39,061 nucleotides of DNA from Flavobacteriaceae bacterium UBA3356 (lineage in GTDB: Bacteria; Bacteroidota; Bacteroidia; Flavobacteriales; Flavobacteriaceae). Each line of letters begins with the position of its first letter. The first letter of the stretch is position 1. The position numbers and the translations under genes were made by a program. The notes below the pieces were generated by a model. That model ran no database searches, was not told the origin of the DNA, and saw only the letters and a list, made by a program, of their open reading frames with translations. The stretch spans positions 1-39,061 of the forward strand of contig DEQW01000008.1 in assembly GCA_002360635.1 (NCBI GenBank), given 5' to 3'. Shown here piece by piece: positions 8,978-18,346 of this stretch.

Positions 8978-11338
8978 CTAAAATTTAAAATTATACGTTA
9001 CCGCTGGAATGATACCGAAAATAGATAGCCGAACAGCTTCGTTACGATTAATATCAGTGTTTTCCCTGAAAGAAATAGAAGCTGCGTTCATTCTATTATA
9101 GGCATTGTAAATACTGAAAACCCATTCGCCTTTCCATCTTTTAGTGGAATTGGGTTTTGGTGTCCAAGTAGCCGAAAGGTCTAAATGATGAAAACTATTC
9201 AAGCGACTGCTATTTCTGCTTTCGTAAACCGGTATTGTTAGGTCGTTAAATTCATATTGGCCATTAGGAAAAGTGACAGGTTGCCCAGTTTGAAAGATAA
9301 AATTAGCCCCAAAAGACCATTTGTTAGATAATTCGTATTGCGCCGTTATGGAAATATCGTGGGTTTTATCCCAAGGGGAATTGTACCATTGCCCGTTGTT
9401 AATACCAATTTCTTCAGGTGTTCTCCTGGGGGTGCGCTGCTCGCTTTTTGATAACGTATAAGCAATCCATCCTTGTAATTTTCCTTCGTTTTTTCTGAAT
9501 AAAACCTCTAATCCATAAGCTCTAGCTTCTCCGTTCAGCAAAATTTGTTCTACAGCATTATTGGCAATCAAATCGGCACCGTCTACATAATCCAATCGAT
9601 TGTCAACGGTTTTGTAGAAGCTTTCAATTTCAAAAGAATACCGATTAAACTTTTTAAAATAGCCTATAGCTACTTGATCGGCCAATTGTGGTTCTATGTA
9701 TTTTCCGCTAGGAGCGTAGATATCAAAAGGAGTAGGGGCGGTGGTGTTGCTTATTAAATGAATATACTGCGCAGTTCGATTATAACTTGCTTTCACAGAA
9801 GATATATCGTTTAATTGATACGCAATGGAAAAACGAGGTTCTAAATTGGCAAAGCTTTTTATGGTTTCACTTCTGCTAAAGGATACCGTATCTATTGGCG
9901 TTGCTTTTTGATAGATGTCTAAACTCTCATCGTAGGTAACGGGATTGTCGTTTTCATAAATATTTAATTCATCTTGTCCTAATCTATTGAACGTTGAAAG
10001 TCGAAGTCCTGCCTGAAAGGCCAGTTTGTCGGTCAGTTCTATTTCGACTTCTGCGTACACAGCATTTTCAAAAGCGTATTTATCTGTCAATTTAAAAGGA
10101 TTAATTCCTGAACTTTCGGTAGTAGGTTTTATATCTCCGGGATTGAATTTGTAGTAAATACTATTCAAACCGTAGCGCAATTCAATGTTATTTGATAGAA
10201 AATGTGTGAAATCGTATTTTAGATTGAAATTTCGGATACCGCTATCAAAATCAAATTCTACGAAACTCAGTTCTAAACCGTAATAATAATCGGAATAGAT
10301 TAAGGAGAGGTTAGAGAATAATTTTTCAGAAAAAAGATGATTCCATCGTAGGTTTAAAGTCGTATTTCCGAAGCTATTTGAGAAGCTATCGGCAATATCA
10401 AAAACATCCCTTCCAAAATATCCTGAGAGGAAAAGTTTGTTATTTTCATTCAGGTTATAACTAATTTTTGTGTTCAAATCATAGAAATACGCCACGTTGT
10501 CATTGTCAAACAAGGGTAGAAAAAGGTGGGCATAACTACTACGACCGCCGACTAAAAAGGAAGCGGTATCTTTTTTAATGGGACCTTCTAATAACAAACG
10601 ACTCGCTACTAGGCCGATACCACCTGTCGCACCAAATTTACGTTTACTTCCATCTTTTTGGTAAATATCCAATACAGAAGAAACACGCCCGCCATATCGC
10701 GCCGGAATTCCACCTTTATAGAGTGTAAGGTCTTTTATGGCATCGGGATTAAAAACTGAAAAGAAACCGAATAAGTGATCACTGTTGTACAGTGTAGCTT
10801 CGTCCAGTAAAATAAGGTTTTGATCAGCCGCTCCGCCACGCACGTTAAATCCGCTAGAGCCTTCGCCAGCTCCCGTAACGCCGGGAAGTAATTTGATAGA
10901 TTTAATAACATCTTTCTCACCTAAAACCACCGGAATTTTTTTAATGGTATTAGCAGAAAGCCTATTAATGCTCATTTCAGGCTTTCTAATATTGAGTGCT
11001 TCTACATCAGTTTTTATCAATACTTCATCTAGTGATTCAGTACTATTTTCTAAAAAAACATTCTTTTGAATATTTTCTGAAAGTGATAACGTAGTTTGCT
11101 GCGTGGCAAAACCAAGACTGCTATAAAAGATTTCGTATTCACCTTCAGGTAGCGTTATGGAATAATAGCCATATTCGTTTGTAGTCGTTCCAGTTTGTAA
11201 TGAAGGAATAAGAATGTTTACTCCAATAAGTGTTTCGCCACTTTCCACTGCCGAAACGGTACCGCTAAGGGTATATTTTTCTTGGGCAAACAAAGAAATG
11301 CTAGCAAGAAAAAAGAAGCATAGAAATATATTTTTCAA
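8978..11338 (-). CDS. TonB-dependent outer membrane receptor, TTG start
   Basis: Outer membrane active transporter. From the chosen TTG at 11338 the protein has 786 residues and opens with a typical signal peptide, MKNIFLCFFFLASISLFAQ. Next is a carboxypeptidase-regulatory-like domain (about 22-105; LSGTVSAVESGETLIGVNI, EYGYYSITLPEGEY), a plug (about 115-240; FNVRGGAADQNLILLDEATLY) and a long beta-barrel ending in ...TYNFKF with the terminal aromatic residue needed for barrel assembly. The frame is open to a TTG at 11386, but that codon lies inside a terminator hairpin and adds 16 residues before the signal peptide, so I reject it. I see no ATG in frame upstream of the signal peptide. It pairs with the DUF4249 lipoprotein; the substrate is unknown. 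Confidence 0.93.
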   Translation of the reverse strand: MKNIFLCFFFLASISLFAQEKYTLSGTVSAVESGETLIGVNILIPSLQTGTTTNEYGYYSITLPEGEYEIFYSSLGFATQQTTLSLSENIQKNVFLENSTESLDEVLIKTDVEALNIRKPEMSINRLSANTIKKIPVVLGEKDVIKSIKLLPGVTGAGEGSSGFNVRGGAADQNLILLDEATLYNSDHLFGFFSVFNPDAIKDLTLYKGGIPARYGGRVSSVLDIYQKDGSKRKFGATGGIGLVASRLLLEGPIKKDTASFLVGGRSSYAHLFLPLFDNDNVAYFYDLNTKISYNLNENNKLFLSGYFGRDVFDIADSFSNSFGNTTLNLRWNHLFSEKLFSNLSLIYSDYYYGLELSFVEFDFDSGIRNFNLKYDFTHFLSNNIELRYGLNSIYYKFNPGDIKPTTESSGINPFKLTDKYAFENAVYAEVEIELTDKLAFQAGLRLSTFNRLGQDELNIYENDNPVTYDESLDIYQKATPIDTVSFSRSETIKSFANLEPRFSIAYQLNDISSVKASYNRTAQYIHLISNTTAPTPFDIYAPSGKYIEPQLADQVAIGYFKKFNRYSFEIESFYKTVDNRLDYVDGADLIANNAVEQILLNGEARAYGLEVLFRKNEGKLQGWIAYTLSKSEQRTPRRTPEEIGINNGQWYNSPWDKTHDISITAQYELSNKWSFGANFIFQTGQPVTFPNGQYEFNDLTIPVYESRNSSRLNSFHHLDLSATWTPKPNSTKRWKGEWVFSIYNAYNRMNAASISFRENTDINRNEAVRLSIFGIIPAVTYNFKF

Positions 11339-11373
11339 GTTTGATTTTGTGTTTATGATTGATGAAAGTAAAT

Positions 11374-11404
11374 AAAAAGCCTTCAAAATAATTGAAGGCT
11401 TTTT
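11374..11404. terminator. Bidirectional terminator after icd
   Basis: A perfect 13-bp stem (AAAAAGCCTTCAA at 11374-11386, TTGAAGGCTTTTT at 11392-11404) with a 5-nt loop. A/T runs on both sides let it work on either strand. It lies between the stop of icd and the start of the receptor gene, so its natural job is to end the minus-strand icd transcript, seven bases after the stop. Confidence 0.85.
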
Positions 11405-11411
11405 AAGTAAA

Positions 11412-13640
11412 TTATTTAATTTCTGAAAGTATATCGTTCAGTGTTTTACTTGCCCGCATTTCTGCATAGACTCTGTCAACGTCTGGTTTGTAATAGCCAT
11501 TAATATCAACTGCGCTCCCTTGTGCAGCGTTTAACTCATTTACAATCGCTTCTTCGTTTTCAGAAAGTTTTTTAGCAATAGGGGTAAAGCGATTTTTAAG
11601 TACATCGTCTTTATCTTGGTTTGCTAATTGCTGTGCCCAATATAAGGCTAAGTAAAAATGACTTCCTCTGTTGTCAAGTTCGTTAACTTTTCTTGACGGC
11701 GATTTTTTATTGTCTAAGTACATTTCAGTGGCTTCATCTAAAGCCTCGGCTAGTACTTTTGCTTTTTCATTGCTATAGGTGTCACCTAAGTGATCTAAAG
11801 AAACTGCTAGGGCCAAAAACTCACCTAACGAATCCCACCGAAGGTGTCCTTCTTCTAAAAACTGTTGCACATGCTTAGGCGCAGAACCACCGGCTCCAGT
11901 TTCAAATAACCCGCCACCATTCATTAAAGGAACAATGGAAAGCATTTTTGCACTGGTACCTAATTCTAGAATAGGGAATAAATCGGTTAGGTAATCGCGC
12001 AGTACGTTTCCGGTAACCGAGATTGTATTTTCACCGGCTTTAACTCGTTCTAATGTATATTCGGTTGCTTTTTCTGTAGAAAGGATTTTTATATCTAAAC
12101 CGTCAGTATTGTGCTCTGGAAGGTATTTGTTTACTTTTTTAATTAATTCGGCATCGTGAGCTCTATCTTCATCTAACCAAAAAATTGCTGGCCATCCAGT
12201 TGCACGCGCTCTACTTACAGCTAATTTAACCCAGTCTTGAACCGGTAAATCTTTTACTTGGCACATTCTCCAAATATCACCTTCGGAAACGTTATGCTCC
12301 ATTAGCGTATTTCCTTTGGCATCAACTACGCTTACTTTTCCTTCTGAAGAAATTTCAAATGTTTTATCGTGCGAACCATATTCTTCTGCTTTTTGAGCCA
12401 TTAGCCCAACATTATTAACAGTTCCCATTGTAGTAGGGTCGAACGCTCCGTGTTTTTTACAGAAGTCAATTGTAGCTTGATACAACGGTGCATAACTACT
12501 ATCTGGAATTACAGCTTTGGTGTCTTTGGTATCCCCGTTTTTATCCCACATTTGTCCAGAAGTACGAATCATCGCCGGCATAGAAGCATCGATAATTACA
12601 TCACTTGGCACGTGTAAATTCGTTATACCTTTATCGCTGTTTACCATTGCGAGGTCTGGATTTTCATCCATAATGCTATTGATGTCGTTTAGGATTGCTT
12701 CACGTTTTGCTTCTGGAAGGCTTCCTATTTCGTTTAATAAGTCTCCAAAACCATTATTTACATCAACTCCTAAATCTTTAAAAGTGTCACCGTATTTGTC
12801 GAACAATTCAGAAAAATAAACACGTACTGCATGCCCAAAAATAATTGGGTCGCTCACTTTCATCATTGTTGCCTTCATATGTAATGAAAACAAGATGTTT
12901 TTCTCTTTGGCGTCTTTTACTTGTTCTTTTAAAAAGGTCAATAAAGCCTTTTTACTCATATAGGTGCTATCAATTACTTCGCCTTTTAATACAGGAATTG
13001 AAGCTTTTAAAACGGTTTCTTTTCCATTTGCATCGGTATGAACTATATTTACACTACTATCGGCATTGATAGTAACTGATTTTTCATTGTGGAAAAAATC
13101 ACCTTGACTCATGGTTGAAACGTGGCTTTTAGAATCGCTGCTCCATTTACCCATGCGGTGCGGGTTTTTCTTTGCGTAGTTTTTAACGGCTTTTGGCGCT
13201 CTACGGTCACTATTACCTTCTCGTAATACTGGGTTTACAGCACTTCCTTTTGCTTTATTGTAAAGAGATTGAATCTTCTTTTCTTCATCATTTTTAGGGT
13301 CATCTGGGTAATCTGGTAAGTTATACCCTTTGGACTGTAATTCAGAAATAGCTGCAGTTAATTGAGGCATAGAAGCACTAATATTAGGAAGTTTGATAAT
13401 ATTAGCCTCTGGTGTTTTAGCAAGTTCACCTAATTCGGCAAGTGCATCGTTTACACGTTGATCTTCATTTAGGTACTCAGAAAATTGTGCTAAAATTCTT
13501 CCTGCTAACGAAATATCTCTAGTTTCGATTTTTATGTTTGAAGGCGCAGTATAGGCTTCAATTATAGGAAGTAATGAATGTGTTGCTAAATAAGGAGCTT
13601 CGTCCGTTTTTGTATATATAATTTTTGCAGCTTTTGTCAT
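11412..13640 (-). CDS. icd: NADP-dependent isocitrate dehydrogenase, monomeric type
   Basis: TCA-cycle enzyme: oxidative decarboxylation of isocitrate to 2-oxoglutarate with NADP. The length (742 residues from the ATG at 13640) and sequence match the large monomeric IDH family (about 740), not the 45-kDa dimeric type. The substrate-binding segment NPVLREGNSDRRAP (about residues 135-148), HRMGKW and LDNRGSHFYLALYWAQ near the C-terminus are hallmarks. The frame is open to 13706, but the first 22 residues of that version are unlike the family, whose N-terminus matches MTKAAKIIYTKTDEAP. It seems to be a single-gene unit: a strong terminator lies downstream and a long inverted repeat upstream (13710-13772). 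Confidence 0.95.
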   Translation of the reverse strand: MTKAAKIIYTKTDEAPYLATHSLLPIIEAYTAPSNIKIETRDISLAGRILAQFSEYLNEDQRVNDALAELGELAKTPEANIIKLPNISASMPQLTAAISELQSKGYNLPDYPDDPKNDEEKKIQSLYNKAKGSAVNPVLREGNSDRRAPKAVKNYAKKNPHRMGKWSSDSKSHVSTMSQGDFFHNEKSVTINADSSVNIVHTDANGKETVLKASIPVLKGEVIDSTYMSKKALLTFLKEQVKDAKEKNILFSLHMKATMMKVSDPIIFGHAVRVYFSELFDKYGDTFKDLGVDVNNGFGDLLNEIGSLPEAKREAILNDINSIMDENPDLAMVNSDKGITNLHVPSDVIIDASMPAMIRTSGQMWDKNGDTKDTKAVIPDSSYAPLYQATIDFCKKHGAFDPTTMGTVNNVGLMAQKAEEYGSHDKTFEISSEGKVSVVDAKGNTLMEHNVSEGDIWRMCQVKDLPVQDWVKLAVSRARATGWPAIFWLDEDRAHDAELIKKVNKYLPEHNTDGLDIKILSTEKATEYTLERVKAGENTISVTGNVLRDYLTDLFPILELGTSAKMLSIVPLMNGGGLFETGAGGSAPKHVQQFLEEGHLRWDSLGEFLALAVSLDHLGDTYSNEKAKVLAEALDEATEMYLDNKKSPSRKVNELDNRGSHFYLALYWAQQLANQDKDDVLKNRFTPIAKKLSENEEAIVNELNAAQGSAVDINGYYKPDVDRVYAEMRASKTLNDILSEIK

Positions 13641-13709
13641 TGCGATTGTTTGGTTTTTGGAGGTTAATCTTACATTTTCAGAATTGCAAATATAGCGAAT
13701 ATACAAGGC

Positions 13710-13772
13710 TTTTAAAAGGTTGGCTATCTTATTGTTTTGTTAACTATTGTTAGCAGTGCCAACCTTTTAAAA
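13710..13772. repeat. 15-bp perfect inverted repeat upstream of icd
   Basis: TTTTAAAAGGTTGGC at 13710-13724 is repeated in inverted form at 13758-13772, separated by 33 nt. The structure lies between the end of the AhpD-like gene and the start of icd, both on the minus strand. The stem is long and perfect, but no clear T run follows it on either side. It could be a terminator for the tatC operon, a leader structure or an operator for icd. Confidence 0.7.
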
Positions 13773-13794
13773 TACCTACACTAGAAAGAATTGA

Positions 13795-14148
13795 TTATTT
13801 TGAAGCCTTTTCTAAAGCGTCCCAATATTCATACGCTCTTCGTAAGTGTGGAATTACAATCGTGCCTCCAATAAGTAAGGAAACACTTAAAGCTTCTACC
13901 ACTTCTTCTTTTGTAACATCAAGCTTATAGCAAGCTTCCAAATGATACCGCACGCAGTCATCACAGCGTAATACCATGGAGTTTCCTAGGCCTATTAACT
14001 CTTTAGTCCGTTTGGATAGCGCACCTTCAGCAAACGCATTGGTATCCAGGTTAAAAATGCGTTTTATTATTTTGTTGTTGTCCTTTAATATCGCATCGTT
14101 CATTTTTGACCGATACACATTGAATTCTTCTACAATATTATTTTCCAT
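13795..14148 (-). CDS. AhpD-like carboxymuconolactone decarboxylase family protein
   Basis: A 117-residue all-helical protein of the CMD/AhpD fold. It keeps the redox motif Cys62-x2-Cys65-x3-His69 (CDDCVRYH), the pattern of AhpD-type disulfide reductases rather than of true decarboxylases, so a role in peroxide or thiol metabolism is likely, with no known substrate. The start overlaps the end of tatC by 11 bp, so it is the last gene of the kdsD-tatC transcript. The long inverted repeat downstream may end this operon. Confidence 0.85.
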   Translation of the reverse strand: MENNIVEEFNVYRSKMNDAILKDNNKIIKRIFNLDTNAFAEGALSKRTKELIGLGNSMVLRCDDCVRYHLEACYKLDVTKEEVVEALSVSLLIGGTIVIPHLRRAYEYWDALEKASK

Positions 14149-14977
14149 TTTTCTTAGCTTCTTTTGCTTGTTTGCGGAGAACCGCTTTTGAGATATAAAT
14201 ACTTATTTCATATAAAATAACCACGGGAACTGCTACTATTACTTGACTGGCAATATCTGGTGGGGTAATTACTGCTGAAATGATTAGTACGATCACTAAT
14301 GCAAATTTTCTGTATTTCCGAAGTATTTCGGGTGTTACTAACCCTACTTTGGTTAAAAAGTAGATGACTATCGGAAGCTGGAAAATAAGTCCGCTGGCCA
14401 ATACAGAAGCGCGCACTAATGAAATATAACTGCTTAAATCAAAATCATTAAAAACCTCTTCGCTTACACGGTAGTTTCCCAAAAAGTTGATAGAAAGTGG
14501 TGTTATTACATAATACCCGAACAATACACCAATAAAAAACAAAAACGAAGCAACGAAGATAAAACCTCTACTGTTTTTTCGCTCATTAGGCATGAGGCCT
14601 GGGCTTATAAACTTCCAAAATTCATAAACAATGTATGGGAAAGCTACAATAATCCCTGCGGTAATTGAAGTCCAAATATGGGCCGAAAACTGTCCCGACA
14701 TCGTTCTACTTTGAATACGGAACGGTAACTCATCAAAACAAAAACTGTCCATACCTATAAATTGAGCTGCTTTACAAAGCAGGCGATAGGTAGGAAAATT
14801 GGCACTTTTTGGGCCAAATAACAAAACATCAAAAATAAAATCTTTAGCAATAAATGCCAGCGTGGCAACTATAACCACGGCGGCAGTTGAGCGAATTAAA
14901 TGCCAGCGAAGTTCTTCCAGGTGGTCCAAGAAGGACATTTCCTTTCCAGGATTGGGGTTTTCAAGTAGTTTTGCCAT
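14138..14977 (-). CDS. tatC: Sec-independent protein translocase TatC
   Basis: Core receptor of the twin-arginine translocase, which moves folded proteins across the inner membrane. The 279 residues begin with the family signature MSFLDHLEELRWHLIRS (about 14-30), which contains the conserved Glu of the twin-arginine binding site, and carry about six membrane helices. A loop of some 45 residues after the first helix (FDVLLFGPKS...ELPFRIQSRTM) is longer than in E. coli and typical of Bacteroidota. The last helices are followed by a lysine-rich tail. Its ATG overlaps the TAA stop of the upstream isomerase gene (TAATG). tatA is not in the window. Confidence 0.95.
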   Translation of the reverse strand: MAKLLENPNPGKEMSFLDHLEELRWHLIRSTAAVVIVATLAFIAKDFIFDVLLFGPKSANFPTYRLLCKAAQFIGMDSFCFDELPFRIQSRTMSGQFSAHIWTSITAGIIVAFPYIVYEFWKFISPGLMPNERKNSRGFIFVASFLFFIGVLFGYYVITPLSINFLGNYRVSEEVFNDFDLSSYISLVRASVLASGLIFQLPIVIYFLTKVGLVTPEILRKYRKFALVIVLIISAVITPPDIASQVIVAVPVVILYEISIYISKAVLRKQAKEAKKNGK

Positions 14978-15942
14978 TAAATAATGCCTTCTTTAGTAAG
15001 GTTATGAATATGAACAATACCCGTATACTTTCCGTTTTTTTCGGCTAATAATTGCGTAATACCAAAATCGTCCATCGTTTTAATAGCCTCTACGGCCATC
15101 GCATCATTTTCAATTCTCTTTGGGTTTTTGGTCATAATATCTTTTGCCGTTATCCCTTTTAGGTTATCCATTTTGCTTAACATTCTACGTAAATCTCCAT
15201 CTGTGATGATCCCGACAATGGATCCGTTTTCAATAACAGCTGTAACGCCTAGCATTTTTTCTGAAATTTCAACAATCACATCCTTTAGTTCGGTGTTAGG
15301 GTGTACCTCTGGCTTTTCATTTAATGAGGTAAGGTCGCTTACCCGTAAGTATAATTTTTTTCCTAAAGATCCTCCCGGATGGAATTTTGCAAAATCTTTG
15401 CTTGAAAAACCACGCAGATCCAGCAAAGCCATTGCCAAGGCATCACCAATTACCAGTTGTGCTGTGGTACTTGTAGTGGGTGCTAAGTTATTGGGGCAAG
15501 CTTCTTTTTCAACATAAGCATGAAGTACATAGTCTGCTTTTTGGCCTAAAAATGAATCTTTATTAGAGGTTATAGCTATCAATTTGTTATTGCTAGCTTT
15601 TATTAATGGAACGAGTACTTTTATCTCAGGAGTGTTTCCGCTTTTTGAAATACAAATGACAACATCATTTTCAAGTATAGTCCCCAAATCGCCGTGAATA
15701 GCGTCGGCAGCATGCATAAAAATGGCGGGAGTGCCAGTTGAATTTAATGTGGCGACTATTTTGGTTGCAATATTTGCACTTTTGCCTATCCCAGTAATTA
15801 TAACCCTTCCTTGCGAGTTAAAAATATAGTCAACTGCAGCGGCGAATTCAGCGTCAACTAAAGAGGATAAATTTGCAATAGCTTCACTTTCAGTCTGTAT
15901 GGTTTTTCTTGCTACGGCAATTATTTGTTGTTCTTTGTTCAA
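14977..15942 (-). CDS. kdsD: KpsF/GutQ-type arabinose-5-phosphate isomerase, TTG start
   Basis: Converts ribulose-5-phosphate to arabinose-5-phosphate, the first step towards Kdo for lipopolysaccharide. The 321 residues match the family: SIS domain (about 35-170; ITGIGKSANIA, ISKSGNTPE) followed by two CBS domains (about 205-320). A conserved HADAIHGDLG-like stretch (here HAADAIHGDLG, about 77-87) contains metal/active-site residues. The start is TTG at 15942; the predicted N-terminus MNKEQQIIAVARKT looks right and no ATG occurs in frame until deep in the protein. It heads an overlapping operon with tatC and the AhpD-like gene and is divergent from recQ. Confidence 0.9.
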   Translation of the reverse strand: MNKEQQIIAVARKTIQTESEAIANLSSLVDAEFAAAVDYIFNSQGRVIITGIGKSANIATKIVATLNSTGTPAIFMHAADAIHGDLGTILENDVVICISKSGNTPEIKVLVPLIKASNNKLIAITSNKDSFLGQKADYVLHAYVEKEACPNNLAPTTSTTAQLVIGDALAMALLDLRGFSSKDFAKFHPGGSLGKKLYLRVSDLTSLNEKPEVHPNTELKDVIVEISEKMLGVTAVIENGSIVGIITDGDLRRMLSKMDNLKGITAKDIMTKNPKRIENDAMAVEAIKTMDDFGITQLLAEKNGKYTGIVHIHNLTKEGII

Positions 15943-15996
15943 ATTTTAAGCTTTTGAATGTTTGAAACTGTTTCAGAATTTAGTATATTGAAAATG

Positions 15997-16004
15997 CAAA
16001 TTTA
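15997..16004 (-). promoter_or_regulatory. Possible -7 box for the kdsD operon
   Basis: On the minus strand TAAATTTG matches the Bacteroidota -7 consensus TAnnTTTG exactly, about 55 bases before the kdsD start. I see no matching -33 TTTG at the expected spacing, so this is weak. The 196-bp divergent gap 15943-16138 holds no gene. Confidence 0.3.
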
Positions 16005-16138
16005 AAATGCACTAACAGGTTTAAACTTCTGTTTAAAGATACGTTTTACATTGTTGGTTGCAAAATTACAATTGTTCAGTGTTATGGCAATTTAATTTTA
16101 CTTCCTTTTTATTATTAATTAAAAATTTATATAGCAGC

Positions 16139-18331
16139 GTGACCGATACCGAATTATACGCAGCACTCAAACAATATTTTGGATTCAGTTCTTTTAAAGG
16201 ACTTCAAGAAGAAGTGGTTAAAAGCATCCTGGGCGGCAACAATACTTTCGTTATAATGCCTACGGGTGGCGGTAAATCCCTTTGTTACCAACTTCCAGCA
16301 CTAATTGAGGATGGTACGGCCATTGTGGTTTCACCTTTAATAGCCTTAATGAAAAATCAAGTGGATGCATTGCGTTCGCTTTCTTCGGAAGAAGGGATAG
16401 CCCACGTTTTAAATTCTTCATTAAACAAAACAGAGGTCAAAAAAGTAAAAAGTGACATCGCAAACGGTATTACCAAATTGCTGTATGTTGCACCAGAATC
16501 GCTTACAAAAGATGAATATGTTGAGTTTCTGCAAGGGCAAACCATTTCTTTTATGGCAATCGATGAGGCTCACTGCATAAGCGAGTGGGGACACGACTTT
16601 AGGCCTGAATACCGAAACCTTCGGAAAATTATAGAACGCATTGGCGATAATATTCCCATAATAGGGCTTACGGCAACAGCAACACCAAAAGTACAAGAGG
16701 ATATTTTAAAAAACTTGGGCATTCAAGATGCCAATACTTTTAAAGCTTCTTTTAACCGTCCTAATTTATACTATGAAATAAGGCCAAAAACAAAAAATGT
16801 AGATGCCGATATTATTCGTTTTGTAAAAAAGAACGAAGGCAAAAGTGGGATTATTTACTGCCTTAGCCGAAAACGCGTAGAAGAACTTGCTCAAACCCTT
16901 CAGGTGAACGGATTAAAAGCCGTGCCCTACCACGCAGGTCTAGATGCCAAAACCCGGGTAAAGCATCAAGATATGTTTTTAAAGGAAGATACCGATATTG
17001 TGGTGGCTACGATTGCTTTTGGTATGGGGATCGATAAACCCGATGTACGGTTTGTGATTCACAACGATATTCCAAAAAGTATTGAAAGTTATTACCAAGA
17101 AACTGGTCGCGCAGGCCGTGATGGTGGCGAAGGACATTGTTTGGCTTTTTATAGTTACAAAGACATAGAAAAGCTCGAAAAATTTATGAGTGGAAAGCCT
17201 GTAGCCGAACAAGAAATTGGCCACGCGCTTTTACAAGAGGTTGTAGCGTTTGCTGAAACGTCAATTTCCCGTAGAAAATTCATTCTTCACTATTTTGGTG
17301 AAAAATTTGATAACAAAACAGGAGAAGGTGGCGATATGGATGACAATATGCGTTACCCCAAAAAGAAACACGAAGCCAAAGAAGATATATCATTATTATT
17401 GAGTATTGTAGAAAAAACCAAGCAGCAATACAAAGCCAAAGAAATAGTAAACGTATTGGTAGGTAAAACCAATGCAATGATTAAATCACACCGAACCGAT
17501 ACACAACCTTTTTTTGGTACGGGAAAAGAAAAAGAAGCATCTTACTGGATGGCTCTTTTACGACAATTATTGGTCGCTAGACTTATAAGGAAAGACATAG
17601 AAACCTACGGTGTAGTTAAGTTAACCGACAAGGGAAGAGATTTTATGAAATCACCTTCCAGTTTTATGATGACCGAAGATCACAGCTTTAAAGAAGCTAA
17701 TGACGATGCTATTGTCACCAATCAAAAAGCAGGAGACGGAGCAGATAAAAATCTGTTTAAGTTATTGAAAGCCGAACGTAAAAAAGTGGCGGATAAAAAA
17801 GACTTGCCTCCATTTGTTATTTTTCAAGACCCCTCGTTAGAAGATATGGCGTTAAAGTACCCTATTACAATGGATGAACTTTCAAATGTTCATGGAGTAG
17901 GGGAAAGCAAGGCGAAAAAATTTGGGAAAAGCTTTATCGAATTGATTGAACGGTATGTTGAAGAAAATGACATTTTACGCCCCGACGATTTTGTCGTAAA
18001 ATCCACAGGAAGCAACAGTGCCCTAAAGTTGTATATTATTCAGAATGTAGATAAAAAACTTCCTTTAGATACCATTGCTAATGGAAAAGGATTGGACATG
18101 AATGAATTCATAAAAGAAATGGAAGCTATTGTATTCAGCGGGACCAAGCTCAACATAGATTATTGGCTGGAAGACATTCTAGACGAAGACCAACAAGAGG
18201 AAATACACGATTATTTTCTAGAAGCCGAAACCGATAAAATAAATGATGCTATGGAAGAATTTGACGGTGATTATGACGAAGAAGAACTACGTCTCTACCG
18301 AATTAAATTTATAAGCGATGTAGCTAATTAA
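16139..18331 (+). CDS. recQ: RecQ family ATP-dependent DNA helicase, GTG start
   Basis: 3'-5' superfamily 2 helicase for recombination and fork repair. From the GTG at 16139 the protein has 730 residues (MTDTELYAAL...). The frame is open upstream to a TTG at 16058, but those 27 residues are hydrophobic and unlike RecQ. Motifs: Walker A PTGGGKS (41-47), DEAH (142-145), motif VI QETGRAGRDG (320-329), helicase core to about 345, winged-helix RQC region (about 405-515), HRDC (about 540-610) and an acidic C-terminal extension (620-730). In E. coli RecQ the linker holds four zinc-binding cysteines; here the first is Ser377 (SRRKFILHYFGE) and the others are replaced by Gly/Asp-rich sequence, with no Cys after residue 334. 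Confidence 0.93.
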   Translation: MTDTELYAALKQYFGFSSFKGLQEEVVKSILGGNNTFVIMPTGGGKSLCYQLPALIEDGTAIVVSPLIALMKNQVDALRSLSSEEGIAHVLNSSLNKTEVKKVKSDIANGITKLLYVAPESLTKDEYVEFLQGQTISFMAIDEAHCISEWGHDFRPEYRNLRKIIERIGDNIPIIGLTATATPKVQEDILKNLGIQDANTFKASFNRPNLYYEIRPKTKNVDADIIRFVKKNEGKSGIIYCLSRKRVEELAQTLQVNGLKAVPYHAGLDAKTRVKHQDMFLKEDTDIVVATIAFGMGIDKPDVRFVIHNDIPKSIESYYQETGRAGRDGGEGHCLAFYSYKDIEKLEKFMSGKPVAEQEIGHALLQEVVAFAETSISRRKFILHYFGEKFDNKTGEGGDMDDNMRYPKKKHEAKEDISLLLSIVEKTKQQYKAKEIVNVLVGKTNAMIKSHRTDTQPFFGTGKEKEASYWMALLRQLLVARLIRKDIETYGVVKLTDKGRDFMKSPSSFMMTEDHSFKEANDDAIVTNQKAGDGADKNLFKLLKAERKKVADKKDLPPFVIFQDPSLEDMALKYPITMDELSNVHGVGESKAKKFGKSFIELIERYVEENDILRPDDFVVKSTGSNSALKLYIIQNVDKKLPLDTIANGKGLDMNEFIKEMEAIVFSGTKLNIDYWLEDILDEDQQEEIHDYFLEAETDKINDAMEEFDGDYDEEELRLYRIKFISDVAN

Positions 18332-18346
18332 AGATCATTTAAAAGA

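Noticed and set aside
11339..11386. Extension of the TonB receptor to the TTG at 11386
   Set aside because: It begins within a 13-bp terminator stem and puts 16 residues before a normal signal peptide.
16058..16138. Extension of RecQ to a TTG at 16058
   Set aside because: The added 27 residues are unlike the family; GTG at 16139 gives the expected N-terminus.
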